A DNA stretch of 64,000 nucleotides from Chryseobacterium sp. JV274 (GTDB taxonomy: Bacteria > Bacteroidota > Bacteroidia > Flavobacteriales > Weeksellaceae): assembly GCF_903969135.1 (NCBI RefSeq), contig NZ_LR824569.1, positions 2,749,001 to 2,813,000 of the forward strand, read 5' to 3'. The first letter of the stretch is position 1; each line of letters opens with the position of its first letter. Under the pieces are notes generated by a model. The model saw nothing but the letters and a program-made list of their open reading frames with translations, was not told where the DNA came from and did no database searches. This document shows, piece by piece, positions 53,015 to 62,468 of this stretch. Made by a program: the position numbers and the translations under genes.

Positions 53015-54325
53015 TTAAGGTTTGTTTTGATGTTGTTTGGAAAGTCTCCTGTCAACCCAATATAAAATAATTCCTACAGCAATAATTCCTACTCCTATAA
53101 GACTTTCTTTAGGATTATGAATAAATGTAAAATAGAGAATATAGATACTGAACAATAGAAAAACGGCTGGAAAAATATGGAAAGCATTGGATTTAAAAAT
53201 TTTCCTGTCTTTTTTCTTCAGGAAGAATACGGTAGAAATCGCCAGACTTGCAAAAAGCTGTAAAATAAAGGCTGTGTAAACAAAGATTTCTTTAAAACTT
53301 CCGGTGAGAATAATAACCACAGCAATAACTGCATGGGCAAAAATAGCTCTTACGGGAATTCCTCTTGCATTACCCGCTGATAACGGTTTCCAGATGTAAG
53401 TATGTTTTGCAAAAGCCTGTGTCAATCTTGAACCTACCCATAAATATCCGCTAATTGTTGCAACCAGCTGCAGCGCAATAAAAATATTGACAATCTTTCC
53501 AAAGATAGGCCCCAGCATATTGACAGCAGCTTCCCCCATTACGTCTTCTTTTCCTGCCAACTGACTCACAGGAGCATGTTTCAGCATAATATAATTCACC
53601 AAAATATAGCTTATCGTCACGAAAATAGTTCCAATGATCAAAGATTTGGGAAGGTTTTTCTGGACGTCTTTTATTTCTCCTGCGATGTAGGAAGCAGAAT
53701 TCCAGCCTGTATAAGAATAGGTAACAAACACCAGAGACGTAGCAAAGGCAGGAAGCATGATCTCATTCTGCCAGCTGCCACTGAAATTCAGACTGTTGCC
53801 AATCTGTGTAGATTCTGAAAGCCCAACTCCCAGAATAACCAGTACAATAATAAAGGCTATCTTGATGAATGTAAAAAAGTTATGAAACCTACTGGATGTT
53901 TTTAAACTGAATGACAATGCCACTGCTACCAGAAAAATAGCGGCAATTGCAAACCCATTTCCAAAAGAATAATTGAATACAGAAAGGTATTTCGACATTG
54001 CCAGTGCAGCCAGCGCAACCGGAGAGGAAAATCCGATGATGAGTGAAACCCAGCTTATCAGATATCCGAACAGCGGATGATAGGTTTCTTTAAGATAGAT
54101 AAAATCACCTCCGTTTCCTTTGAAATGTGAGCCTAATTCGGCATAGCAAAAAGCCCCGAATAAGGCGAGAATTCCTCCAATGCTCCATAACAGGAAAATA
54201 CTGTAGGTATTGGTAATATCGGATAACTGAAATCCCAGGGTTGTAAAAATCCCTGTTCCTATCATATTGGAAACGACGATGGCTGCTGCTGTTTTCCAGC
54301 CAATCTGATGTGAGGTAGTACTCAT
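53015..54325 (-). CDS. APC-family amino acid permease, SAM-riboswitch operon
   Basis: The product has 436 residues and 12 predicted helices. The start GWKTAAAIVVSNMIGTGIFTTLGFQL, with the unwound GTGIF motif of helix 1, is the hallmark of APC transporters. GGDFIYLKETYHPLFGYLISW and SYTGWNSASYIAGEIKD are also typical. It begins seven bases after the TonB-receptor gene, which follows a SAM-I riboswitch, so it probably imports methionine or a related sulfur amino acid. Substrate is inferred only from the riboswitch. Confidence 0.9.
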   Translation of the reverse strand: MSTTSHQIGWKTAAAIVVSNMIGTGIFTTLGFQLSDITNTYSIFLLWSIGGILALFGAFCYAELGSHFKGNGGDFIYLKETYHPLFGYLISWVSLIIGFSSPVALAALAMSKYLSVFNYSFGNGFAIAAIFLVAVALSFSLKTSSRFHNFFTFIKIAFIIVLVILGVGLSESTQIGNSLNFSGSWQNEIMLPAFATSLVFVTYSYTGWNSASYIAGEIKDVQKNLPKSLIIGTIFVTISYILVNYIMLKHAPVSQLAGKEDVMGEAAVNMLGPIFGKIVNIFIALQLVATISGYLWVGSRLTQAFAKHTYIWKPLSAGNARGIPVRAIFAHAVIAVVIILTGSFKEIFVYTAFILQLFASLAISTVFFLKKKDRKIFKSNAFHIFPAVFLLFSIYILYFTFIHNPKESLIGVGIIAVGIILYWVDRRLSKQHQNKP

Positions 54326-54332
54326 TTAATGA

Positions 54333-56756
54333 TTAAAAATTAAAATTAAACCTTCCGAAGAAATAATTCCCCAGTGTTCCCATCTGAACTGGCGCATATT
54401 TGAATACTCCATAGTATGAATTTTCATAAATCTGGCGATCCGGAAAAACATCAAATACATTGTTGGCCCCTACTGTAAAGTTTATACTTTTTGTGATATC
54501 ATATCCAATACTGATGTCCGTAACTACTTTTGGGGAGAATTCCTGAACGCCTCCAAATGGATAACCATCTCTTATTACTTTACCAAAATAGGTATTTCTC
54601 ACGAGAAAATTGAACTTCCCGATTCCATAATTTAATCCAAATGAAGCTTTTGTTTTTGGAGACAGTGTTTCAATGATATTGATCTGATCCGGACCAAAAA
54701 ACTGATTTTGAGGAGTTCCTAAGTTTTCCGGAAAATGAAAGTCTGTAATTTTAGTTTCTGTATAATTTCCGGCAAGATTCATATTTAATTTTCCGTTACC
54801 AAGAATCCAGTCATAAGAAACCACTACATCTACTCCTTTCGTTTCTGTATCAATGGCATTGGCGAAGAACCTTCCGCTTTCCACCTTAAACTGGTCTAGT
54901 CTTGGGTCTGTTATATTACTGGTAATCACAATTCTGTCTTTCACTTTAATCCAGTATCCATCTATAGCGACCGTTAAATTGTGTAAAGGTTTCAGGGTAA
55001 ATCCCGCACTCGCGTTGACAGAAGTTTCCTGTTTGAGTTTATCAAATCCCAGAATTCTGGCGGCTTCGCTATCGTTACTGAATATTCCTTTGGTAACAAT
55101 CTTTGAGCCTGAAGTAGAAATATCCGCATATGAATTATTGAAATACTGCTGCTGAAGGGAAGGTGCCCTGAATCCTGTTCCAACGGCAGCTCTTATTGCA
55201 TAATTTTTTACGAACTCATATCGAACGGCAAGCTTTCCATTCAACGTATTTCCGAAATCTGAATAATTTTCAAATCTGGCAGCGGCGTCAATATTTAATT
55301 TTTTATCTAAATCATAGGAAACATCCGCATACACAGCAGTTGAGTGTCTGTCTTTTTTCAAGGTATTGTTTGGAGAAAACCCGATAAAAGATTGAGATCC
55401 ACCCGCACCCAATACTGTTGACCCTTCTGTAGCTACATTTCCATTGATATCATATTGGGTATAAGAAGCTTCATCCCCTGGTTTGATCTGGTATTGTTCA
55501 AACCTGAATTCTCCCCCAAATGCGATATTGAAACGGTTTATACTTTTGGAAACATCAAGATTCACGGTATTCTGAAGAAAACTATGGGCTCCTGCATAAA
55601 ACCGGGTTGGCGATTTTACCCCGAGAGAAGCATTATTGGTATTGCTTACATTATAATTGAAGGTATTACTTCCGAATGTGTTGCTTAGATCTAATACCCA
55701 ATCATTGACATTATATTTTGCTCCTACAGCATAGGAAATATCATATACCTGAGATCCAAGAGTTGCCTGAAAGCCGTTCGGATAAATGGATGAAACCACA
55801 TTGGATGTTTCGCTCGGCAGTCTTCTGAAACCAAAGCCTTTTCCTTCTTTGATACTAAAACCTCCGAAAGAATAGATTTTAAATTGATCGTTAAAAGGAT
55901 ATTCTGCATTGAAAAACAACTGTCCCTGCCTGATCTGCGCATCTCCAATCTGGAAATTGAAATCATCACGTGACAATCCCCGCTCCTTAATCTTCGCATC
56001 ATCTGCAGCTCTTGCCGCTTCAGGATCATTTGCAAAGGCGTAAGCGAAATTATCTCCGAAAATATCTAGATCGTGATTTTGAGTTCTTGTGGTTTTTCCT
56101 CTGTGGCTTAATTGTAGAGAAAGGTTGATATAACCCTCTTTTTTTCCTAATGAAGTACCATAATTGGCTCCTGCCTGATAGGTATCTCCATCATTTCTCC
56201 CGGTCAATCCATACGTAAGACTTGCTGAGGCTCCCGTATTTTTTTTAAGAATAATATTGATCACTCCTGCAATGGCATCAGAACCGTATTGTGCTGCAGC
56301 TCCGTCCCTTAACACTTCTATCCTATCAATAGCAATAACAGGAATTGTACTCAGATCTGTTCCTACAGAGCCATTCCCCACGGTATTCTGATAATTGACT
56401 AAAGAAGTGGTGTGTCTTCTTTTCCCGTTCAGCAATACGAGAACCTGATCAGGGCCCATTCCTCTTAAGGTTACAGGATCAATATGTTCCGTACCATCAG
56501 AAGCAGACTGTCTTACGGAATTAAACGATGGGATAACATAATTCAGAAGATCCTGAGCAGTCATTTGCGGAGAACTCCTTTGAATTTTGTCAATATTGAT
56601 AACATCTACAGGAACCGGTGTTTCCAGTTTTGTTCTTTTTACATTACGGTTTCCAACGATAACAATATCTTCTATTTGTTTTCCTTTCTCCTCATTCTCC
56701 TGAGCAGCAACCAAAATTGCCCCAAGCAATAATACAGCTGTACTTAATTTTTTCAT
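54333..56756 (-). CDS. TonB-dependent outer-membrane receptor under SAM riboswitch
   Basis: The 807-residue product counts from the ATG at 56756 (MKKLSTAVLLLG); a TTG five codons earlier is not used. After the signal peptide the TonB box region (EDIVIVGNRN) and plug domain (TPVPVDVINIDKIQRSSPQMTAQDLLNYV, then LRGMGPDQVLVLLNGKRRH and RIEVLRDGAAAQYGSDAIAGVIN) lead into a 22-strand barrel ending in NYFFGRFNFNF. It takes up scarce solutes across the outer membrane. The riboswitch and the co-transcribed APC permease suggest a sulfur-amino-acid or methionine-linked substrate. Confidence 0.94.
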   Translation of the reverse strand: MKKLSTAVLLLGAILVAAQENEEKGKQIEDIVIVGNRNVKRTKLETPVPVDVINIDKIQRSSPQMTAQDLLNYVIPSFNSVRQSASDGTEHIDPVTLRGMGPDQVLVLLNGKRRHTTSLVNYQNTVGNGSVGTDLSTIPVIAIDRIEVLRDGAAAQYGSDAIAGVINIILKKNTGASASLTYGLTGRNDGDTYQAGANYGTSLGKKEGYINLSLQLSHRGKTTRTQNHDLDIFGDNFAYAFANDPEAARAADDAKIKERGLSRDDFNFQIGDAQIRQGQLFFNAEYPFNDQFKIYSFGGFSIKEGKGFGFRRLPSETSNVVSSIYPNGFQATLGSQVYDISYAVGAKYNVNDWVLDLSNTFGSNTFNYNVSNTNNASLGVKSPTRFYAGAHSFLQNTVNLDVSKSINRFNIAFGGEFRFEQYQIKPGDEASYTQYDINGNVATEGSTVLGAGGSQSFIGFSPNNTLKKDRHSTAVYADVSYDLDKKLNIDAAARFENYSDFGNTLNGKLAVRYEFVKNYAIRAAVGTGFRAPSLQQQYFNNSYADISTSGSKIVTKGIFSNDSEAARILGFDKLKQETSVNASAGFTLKPLHNLTVAIDGYWIKVKDRIVITSNITDPRLDQFKVESGRFFANAIDTETKGVDVVVSYDWILGNGKLNMNLAGNYTETKITDFHFPENLGTPQNQFFGPDQINIIETLSPKTKASFGLNYGIGKFNFLVRNTYFGKVIRDGYPFGGVQEFSPKVVTDISIGYDITKSINFTVGANNVFDVFPDRQIYENSYYGVFKYAPVQMGTLGNYFFGRFNFNF

Positions 56757-56852
56757 TTTTGTTCTTGCCAATTAATAATTACAGTCTGACGGATTTTTCC
56801 GCAGATATACAAGACTTCAAGAAATGGAATTCATATAAGAATATTGACTTCG

Positions 56853-56953
56853 CTTATCTCCCCCTCAGGGTTGGAATTAGCACCTTTACACTTCTCGAAT
56901 CGTGCAGGTTGCTAAGGTTTCTTTGGGCCAAATCCCTCCACCTTTCTTGATAA
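56853..56953 (-). ncRNA. SAM-I (S-box) riboswitch upstream of the TonB receptor/permease genes
   Basis: The minus strand shows the S-box core: P1 strands TTATC (56953-56949) and GATAAG (56858-56853), AAAGGTGGAGGGA, GGCCC, then GAAACC..AGCAACC (kink-turn/pseudoknot partner region), a variable hairpin, and AAGGTGCTAATTCC before the closing strand. These match the conserved core of the SAM-I class, which senses S-adenosylmethionine. No clear terminator lies between it and the receptor, so control may act on translation. A small hairpin (56785-56805) may belong to the expression platform. Confidence 0.9.
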
Positions 56954-56961
56954 ATCTACTG

Positions 56962-56992
56962 CAAAAGTAGACTATTTTTTTAAATAGACAAA
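56962..56992 (-). promoter_or_regulatory. Promoter of the SAM-riboswitch transcript
   Basis: A -7 box TACTTTTG (56969-56962) and a -33 box TTTG (56992-56989) are separated by 19 bases, matching the Bacteroidota consensus. Transcription would start at about 56955, right at the first strand of the riboswitch P1 stem. Confidence 0.75.
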
Positions 56993-57027
56993 AAAGGCAA
57001 ATCTGCTACACTGCAAATTTGCCTTTT
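56992..57027 (-). terminator. Terminator ahead of the SAM-riboswitch transcript
   Basis: An 11-bp perfect stem (56992-57002 with 57017-57027), 14-nt loop, with T-run on the minus strand. It ends the GH13 transcript region and overlaps the -33 box of the next promoter. Confidence 0.85.
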
Positions 57028-57226
57028 ATTATTTTATAGAACTTGTTTAAAGTTTTATTTTTGAAACATTAAGATTATAGTAAGGCGATAAGAGTATTAA
57101 GATAAGCTTCGCCTTAAGCTTAAAAATCAGAATGATTCATCTTAACTACACTTTATTTCTTAAATCCTTCTTAATGGTTTCAATATATCCTACATTTTTA
57201 AGTCTAAACAACTTCATAATTTGTTT
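57028..57226. other. Gene-free, TTAAG-rich stretch after the GH13 gene
   Basis: About 200 bases with six TTAAG/CTTAA motifs and a short AAGGCG...CGCCTT inverted pair. A minus-strand ATG frame of 23 codons starts just after the GH13 stop (near 57214) but nothing else supports it. I see no RNA or protein gene here. Confidence 0.4.
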
Positions 57227-60064
57227 TTATCTGATTATCATCTTTTGAATGGCAATTCCGGTTTCCGATTTCAACTGCACCAGATAAGTTCCTGCAGGAT
57301 AACTGACTTTCATTTCATAAGTTCCGTTTTCTTTATTCAGTTTGAATGAATCCAGTTTTTTACCCGTCATATCAAAAATCAAAATTTCTCCGTTTTTTGC
57401 TTTATTAAAAATTAATTTCGCCACTCCGTTTTGTATTGGATTATCAGCGATCTGAAGTGATAATTTATTTACAGTATTTGGATCTGTTGTTGACAGTGCA
57501 CCTCCATAATTCCCGAAAATCCTGAATTCTCCTGGCTGTAAAGTTATCGGAGCCGTGGTAGAGGCGATATTCGAAATACTGTCATCCATGAGATTCTGCC
57601 ATTGCCCTGTGTAAGGAAAGAAAGGAACAACATTTTTTGCAGATATATCATAATTGGCCAGTACGACAACATTTTTTATCCCGGTTGTAATAGCCGAATC
57701 ATAGAGATAAATTCTTGTGATCAATCCGTCCGGATCATTAATCAGATTATTGGATTCTATACTGTACGTTTTAGTTTTAAAAATCTGATGGGTATTTCTG
57801 ATCGTGATTATTTTAGCCCATATATCATATACAGCTTTTCTGTTTACGTTGGTATCATAGTTTAAAGTAAATGCAACAGGCTTTTCATCCGTTCTGCACC
57901 CGTTATTGATAGTACCGTCAGCACATCTGTTGATACTGAATTCATATCCTAATTCCCCAAACTGCCAGATCATTTTCGGACCTGGAATAGTAAAGAATGT
58001 CGCACCGAAAGTTTTCATTCTTTCAAGAGCTGTATTAAGGTTTTTAACGTCATAGCTACCGTTCGCAGCACCATATGCAAGATTTTTAAACATCAATCTT
58101 TCTTCATCATGACTTTCTCCGTACCCTACAGCACGCATATTGGTAAACCCATGAAGACTATGGTTCATTCTGTCATAATTACTGTTGTCTTTATATCCCA
58201 TGGTATTCTGGTTATAAGGCTCCGTTTGTTTATTCCAAAGCATCACTCCTTTTCCCTCTGCTACCCTGTAGTTTGCCCATTGCTGTTCTTCTGCATCCGT
58301 TCCCAGATGCTCAAAAATCATGTAAGAATTGGGATCGATTGCCCACTGTCTGTCTGCATAATGTTTCATGATATCCACTCTGTCCTGCTGATAAGCGTTG
58401 GTGCATGCTTCATCATTTTCGGAGCAGCTTTGGGTAAATCCTTTTGTTAAATCCCAGCGGAATCCGTCAATGTGATATTCTGTCAGCCATTGTTGAAGAC
58501 ATCTTTCAACGTAATATTGAGTTGAAAGGCTTGTATGATTAAAATCGTTAAATACATTGTATGAATGTTTCGGGACCTGATTGAAATAAGGATTGTTTGG
58601 AGCAACATCCCCGTAACCGTCTCCATCAGTATCTACATTCCAAAGCCTTACCAGAGGAGAACGTCCTGTTGCATGGTTAAATGCGACGTCCAGAATAACT
58701 GCAATTCCGTTCTGGTGGCAGATATCTACAAATTCTTTGAATTTTTCGGGGGTTCCATAAGCTTTGTCCAATGCATAATGGAAAGAAGTATTGTATCCCC
58801 AGGAAAGGTTTCCGTCAAATTCCATGATGGGAAGTAATTCTATTGCATTGATCTTTAGATTTTTTAAATAAGAAATTTTATTGATCAGAGACTGCCAGTT
58901 CTTTTCCTGTGTAAAATCTCTCAATAATAATTCGTAGACCACCAGATCTTCTTTCGCGGGTCTCTGAAAACTGGTTGTCTGCCAGTTATAGGCTGTCTGC
59001 CCCGTTTTAAATGTTGAAACTTCAAAACCTTGTCCGGCAGGAAATGCAGGTAAATTCGGATAGGTAGAAGCTGAGATCCACGGATCATCATAAGAAGATA
59101 AGATCTGGGGTGAATAAGGGTCTGCCACTTTTCTCAGATCATTCGTTCTGTACTGAAAAGTATAGAGCTGCTGAGGCGTAATCCCATTGAGCTCAATCCA
59201 ATAAAGATCAGGGTTTGTGGTATCTTTTTTCATTAAATAAGTATCATTCACCGCCCAGTTATTAAAACTTCCAATGACATGTACAAAGCTTTTGCCAGGC
59301 GCATATAACGCAAGTCCTACTTTGGTCTGATCTGTCGGATGATAATTAATCCCCTGTTTAATCCAGTTTGGAATGGCTTCAGCAACTACATTTCTCGGAA
59401 CCTGTAAAATGAATGTCGCAGTTTTAGAATTAACTCCCTCTGTGGCAACAAGTTCCATGCTGGCATCCTGAGTAACCGTATAACTGTAAGAATAGGATTG
59501 TGAAGGAGTTGTTGTAGAGTTGACAACAGTTCCGTTTGCTTTTAACTGAAATGTTGCATTGTTATTTGTGGTAGCCGTAATATTAATAGAGTTTCCTGCC
59601 GGAACAGAAGTCAGGCTATTAGCCAGAGGATTGGTAAGATTTAAGCTTAAAGTGCCCACATTTACAAAAATGTCCGGTGAGCTCTGATGAGATCCTGTTT
59701 TATCTTTTAATAAAAACCCGAACCTCCCGATTCCTGTTCTTCCGAAAAAAGAAGTCGGGGTAAAAGTAAGTGAATAGCTGTCTGTAGCAGCATTATAATT
59801 TAGTTTATTCAGGTCATTGGAGTTGTTCCAGCTGCCATTGGTAGGACAGTCCTGACTGTTCTGATAATTAGTATCAAAAGACCATGTCCAGATATAAATG
59901 GCATTATTAGACACGCCCCATGCCGACTCATCAATCTGATCTCCGGGAACAGTAAGGGTTACGGCATCGGTTTCATTGAATGGATTCGGGCTGATGGAGT
60001 AATTGATCTGCCCAAAAACTGCCATTGCAATCAACAGAAAAACAACGGAATAAAGTTTTTTCAT
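57227..60064 (-). CDS. Secreted GH13 alpha-amylase-family enzyme with T9SS sorting domain
   Basis: The product has 945 residues with a signal peptide (MKKLYSVVFLLIAMAVFGQ). Two N-terminal Ig-like/carbohydrate-binding E-set regions precede a GH13 barrel: GLALYAPGKSFVHVIGSFNNW (E-set), region I DVAFNHATG, region II GFRWDLTKGF (catalytic Asp near 538), region III MIFEHLG (Glu near 585) and region IV GESHDEER. The C-terminus (LQIADNPIQNG...IQKMIIR) is a T9SS sorting domain, so it is secreted or surface-bound. It breaks down alpha-glucans such as starch or glycogen. Confidence 0.92.
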   Translation of the reverse strand: MKKLYSVVFLLIAMAVFGQINYSISPNPFNETDAVTLTVPGDQIDESAWGVSNNAIYIWTWSFDTNYQNSQDCPTNGSWNNSNDLNKLNYNAATDSYSLTFTPTSFFGRTGIGRFGFLLKDKTGSHQSSPDIFVNVGTLSLNLTNPLANSLTSVPAGNSINITATTNNNATFQLKANGTVVNSTTTPSQSYSYSYTVTQDASMELVATEGVNSKTATFILQVPRNVVAEAIPNWIKQGINYHPTDQTKVGLALYAPGKSFVHVIGSFNNWAVNDTYLMKKDTTNPDLYWIELNGITPQQLYTFQYRTNDLRKVADPYSPQILSSYDDPWISASTYPNLPAFPAGQGFEVSTFKTGQTAYNWQTTSFQRPAKEDLVVYELLLRDFTQEKNWQSLINKISYLKNLKINAIELLPIMEFDGNLSWGYNTSFHYALDKAYGTPEKFKEFVDICHQNGIAVILDVAFNHATGRSPLVRLWNVDTDGDGYGDVAPNNPYFNQVPKHSYNVFNDFNHTSLSTQYYVERCLQQWLTEYHIDGFRWDLTKGFTQSCSENDEACTNAYQQDRVDIMKHYADRQWAIDPNSYMIFEHLGTDAEEQQWANYRVAEGKGVMLWNKQTEPYNQNTMGYKDNSNYDRMNHSLHGFTNMRAVGYGESHDEERLMFKNLAYGAANGSYDVKNLNTALERMKTFGATFFTIPGPKMIWQFGELGYEFSINRCADGTINNGCRTDEKPVAFTLNYDTNVNRKAVYDIWAKIITIRNTHQIFKTKTYSIESNNLINDPDGLITRIYLYDSAITTGIKNVVVLANYDISAKNVVPFFPYTGQWQNLMDDSISNIASTTAPITLQPGEFRIFGNYGGALSTTDPNTVNKLSLQIADNPIQNGVAKLIFNKAKNGEILIFDMTGKKLDSFKLNKENGTYEMKVSYPAGTYLVQLKSETGIAIQKMIIR

Positions 60065-60169
60065 TTCTTATTTTTTATCGAATATAGTATAAATTTTTCT
60101 TCATAGTGACTATTCTTGTCCAGTCTTCATCAAATATTTCAATTTTCCGGGAAAAAATAAAATAAAAAA

Positions 60170-60200
60170 AGACTCATGAAATTTTCATGAGCCTCCCAAT
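60170..60200 (-). terminator. Terminator downstream of the FISUMP-domain protein gene
   Basis: A stem of about 8-10 bp around CTCATGAA/TTCATGAG (60173-60191, 3-nt loop), with a T-run on the minus strand. Confidence 0.8.
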
Positions 60201-60256
60201 AAAAGTAATTGTAATGAACTATTTTTTGGACGAAAATCTTTGTTATAGAAATTCAG

Positions 60257-62335
60257 TTAGTCTTTTATAATCTTTTTAGAAACGGATTGTCCATTCTTTA
60301 ATTTTAATTCTACGATATATAACCCTGAAGAAAGTTCAGTCATATTGATTTGATTATCTGAGAACTGTACATTCATTCTTTGCCCTACCGCATTGATAAC
60401 GTTCACTTTGTCAATCGCGGAGTCTGATTTAACAGTAAGAATTCCTTTTGTCGGGTTGGGATACATTCCTATTACTACATTATTCAGCTTAATGTCTGAA
60501 GTACCTAAAGAAGATGTCGGTTTAATACATCTTACTGAAGACCCCTGACCTCTCATTCCTCCGGCTGATGGGTTGGCAATAGTGGATCCGATATATAAAT
60601 ATTTCGCTCCTAAACTTGATGTATCTGAACTCCAGAAATATCCTCTTTGTCCTACAAAACTAAAGTCGCCATTACTGGAACTTCTGTTTCCTCCTGCCGG
60701 TAATTTAAGATTGCTGCTGTAAGCAGTTGCCGGATTACCAATACCTTCAGCCCCTACCAAAGCAGCCCAATCTGCCTGAGAAGGCATTTTCCAGTCTGTT
60801 CCGATCGCTTTACAAGGATCTACCCCAGCGGATGCATTAACGTCTGCCACTGATGTACCAGCCCATGTATCTGAACTTGCAAAACCCGCCCACCATGCCG
60901 GAGATCCTGCAATATACACTCCTCCAGCCGCTGCAATTCCTTCGGGAGTATTGGATGAAGGTGCTTGCGCTGTCTGTGAATTTCTAAGCTGGTGGCCGTC
61001 ATCCCATCTTCCCCATTGGAAAAGGTCTCCATATGCGTTCGCATCGGCTACTGATGAAGCTACCTGTGTACTTCCCAGATTCTGCTGAAGCCATATTTTT
61101 CCGTCTGCTCCTCTTACAGTAGTATAAGCAACCTGCTGACCACGATACATAAAACTTACACAGCCTACATCACCCACATTGGTTCCCGGGTCCGTATTGC
61201 TGCATGTCTGAGGATTCAGTGTCAGAGAAATTCTTTTCACTTTTGTGGTATTGTCAGAATAAGCAAGAACAAGATAGTTATGCGCTTTATCTATAGCAAG
61301 ATCATTGTATTTTGCCTCACCATCTGAAACAAAATCACCTCCAAAAGCAACCCAGTTTTGAGAATCATCTAATTTATAAACCGTATTTCTAAGGAAATTG
61401 TCATTTTCAAAACGGCTGGCAACGACATACGGTTTCCCGGATTCCGTCACAGCTAAGGCAACATGCTGAACTTTTCCTTCTGAAAAATTAGCATTTCCAA
61501 CCTGAACCCAAGAGTTACCGTCAAATTTTTTAACATTCACTTTTTTTCCTCCTCCTGAGTTTGAAACATAGGCTACATAGATCGTATTAGATCCATCCAA
61601 AGCAATATCGGCGTTGTACTGTTCTCCTGAAGAAGAAGCATCTGCAGCAGCACCTCCTACCAGACTCCAGTTTTGTGAAGAATCTGCACCAGTGCTGTTT
61701 TGATACACTTTTAAACCTCCGGAAACATTACACGTATACACCATATTATTGGTTCCGATAACCATTTCAGCAAATTCAGCACCTCCTGAAAAGCCGGCAT
61801 TTCCTACCTGCTCCCAGGTTCCTCCAAAATATCTTTTTACCGTTCCTGAACCATAAGATCCATAAGTGAATATAATATTATCAGAAGAAACTGCAGAAGC
61901 CTGATAATTTACAGAACTGTCTGTAGCATTCGGAAGTTGAGACCATAAAGACCCCGTAAACAAACGTACTTCCATTCCGGAATCAGGATAACCAAGCTGG
62001 TTTGTATAATAAAGACTGTTTCCATTAGGACTTATAGACAGTGAACTGTAAGTTGCCGTTCCTGCTGTAACTCCCGCACTTCCTCCTAAATATGACCATG
62101 AACTCCCGTTAAATTTCTGAACAGAACCTCTGGCTACGGAAACATCATAATATGACAGATAATAATTTCCTGAGTTGTCTATAACTAAATTGTTAAAACT
62201 ACTTCCTCCTGCTGATACATCCTGAATGCCTCCAACATTTTCCCATTGCTGAGCATACAAGCAGCTTCCGGCGATAATCAGCAACGTTAATCCCGTTCTG
62301 ATTTTCTGTATTGCAAAATGTAAATCTCTAAACAT
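60257..62335 (-). CDS. T9SS-exported FISUMP-domain protein with propeller-like N-terminal repeats
   Basis: The product has 692 residues with a signal peptide (LTLLIIAGSCLYAQ). Residues ~30-370 contain about six ~50-residue repeats of the pattern 'NGSSWSYLGG', 'GNSWVQVGNANFSEGKVQHVALAV', likely a beta-propeller. Residues ~385-600 form a Fibrobacter succinogenes major paralogue (FISUMP) domain (MYRGQQVAYTTVRGADGKIWLQQNLG...WKMPSQADWAALVGAEG...GYFWSSDTS). The last ~80 residues are a T9SS sorting domain. It is secreted to the surface. The role of FISUMP domains is unknown; they may bind polymers. Confidence 0.88.
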   Translation of the reverse strand: MFRDLHFAIQKIRTGLTLLIIAGSCLYAQQWENVGGIQDVSAGGSSFNNLVIDNSGNYYLSYYDVSVARGSVQKFNGSSWSYLGGSAGVTAGTATYSSLSISPNGNSLYYTNQLGYPDSGMEVRLFTGSLWSQLPNATDSSVNYQASAVSSDNIIFTYGSYGSGTVKRYFGGTWEQVGNAGFSGGAEFAEMVIGTNNMVYTCNVSGGLKVYQNSTGADSSQNWSLVGGAAADASSSGEQYNADIALDGSNTIYVAYVSNSGGGKKVNVKKFDGNSWVQVGNANFSEGKVQHVALAVTESGKPYVVASRFENDNFLRNTVYKLDDSQNWVAFGGDFVSDGEAKYNDLAIDKAHNYLVLAYSDNTTKVKRISLTLNPQTCSNTDPGTNVGDVGCVSFMYRGQQVAYTTVRGADGKIWLQQNLGSTQVASSVADANAYGDLFQWGRWDDGHQLRNSQTAQAPSSNTPEGIAAAGGVYIAGSPAWWAGFASSDTWAGTSVADVNASAGVDPCKAIGTDWKMPSQADWAALVGAEGIGNPATAYSSNLKLPAGGNRSSSNGDFSFVGQRGYFWSSDTSSLGAKYLYIGSTIANPSAGGMRGQGSSVRCIKPTSSLGTSDIKLNNVVIGMYPNPTKGILTVKSDSAIDKVNVINAVGQRMNVQFSDNQINMTELSSGLYIVELKLKNGQSVSKKIIKD

Positions 62336-62370
62336 ATAAAATATTATTTTTAATTATTCTAAATTTAATT

Positions 62371-62388
62371 TAATTTTGCGCAAAAGTA
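62371..62388. promoter_or_regulatory. Back-to-back -7 boxes around a TTTTGCGCAAAA palindrome
   Basis: TAATTTTG (62371-62378, plus) and TACTTTTG (62388-62381, minus) are separated by two bases and share a 12-base palindrome. They could be overlapping divergent promoters for the AraC regulator (+) and the FISUMP protein gene (-); no good -33 is seen for either. Confidence 0.4.
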
Positions 62389-62468
62389 CCTCACATAATT
62401 AACCCCGAGTTATCATTTCTGAACTTTTGGTTATCCTGCGAAGGACTTTTACCTTAAGTAGTTGTACC

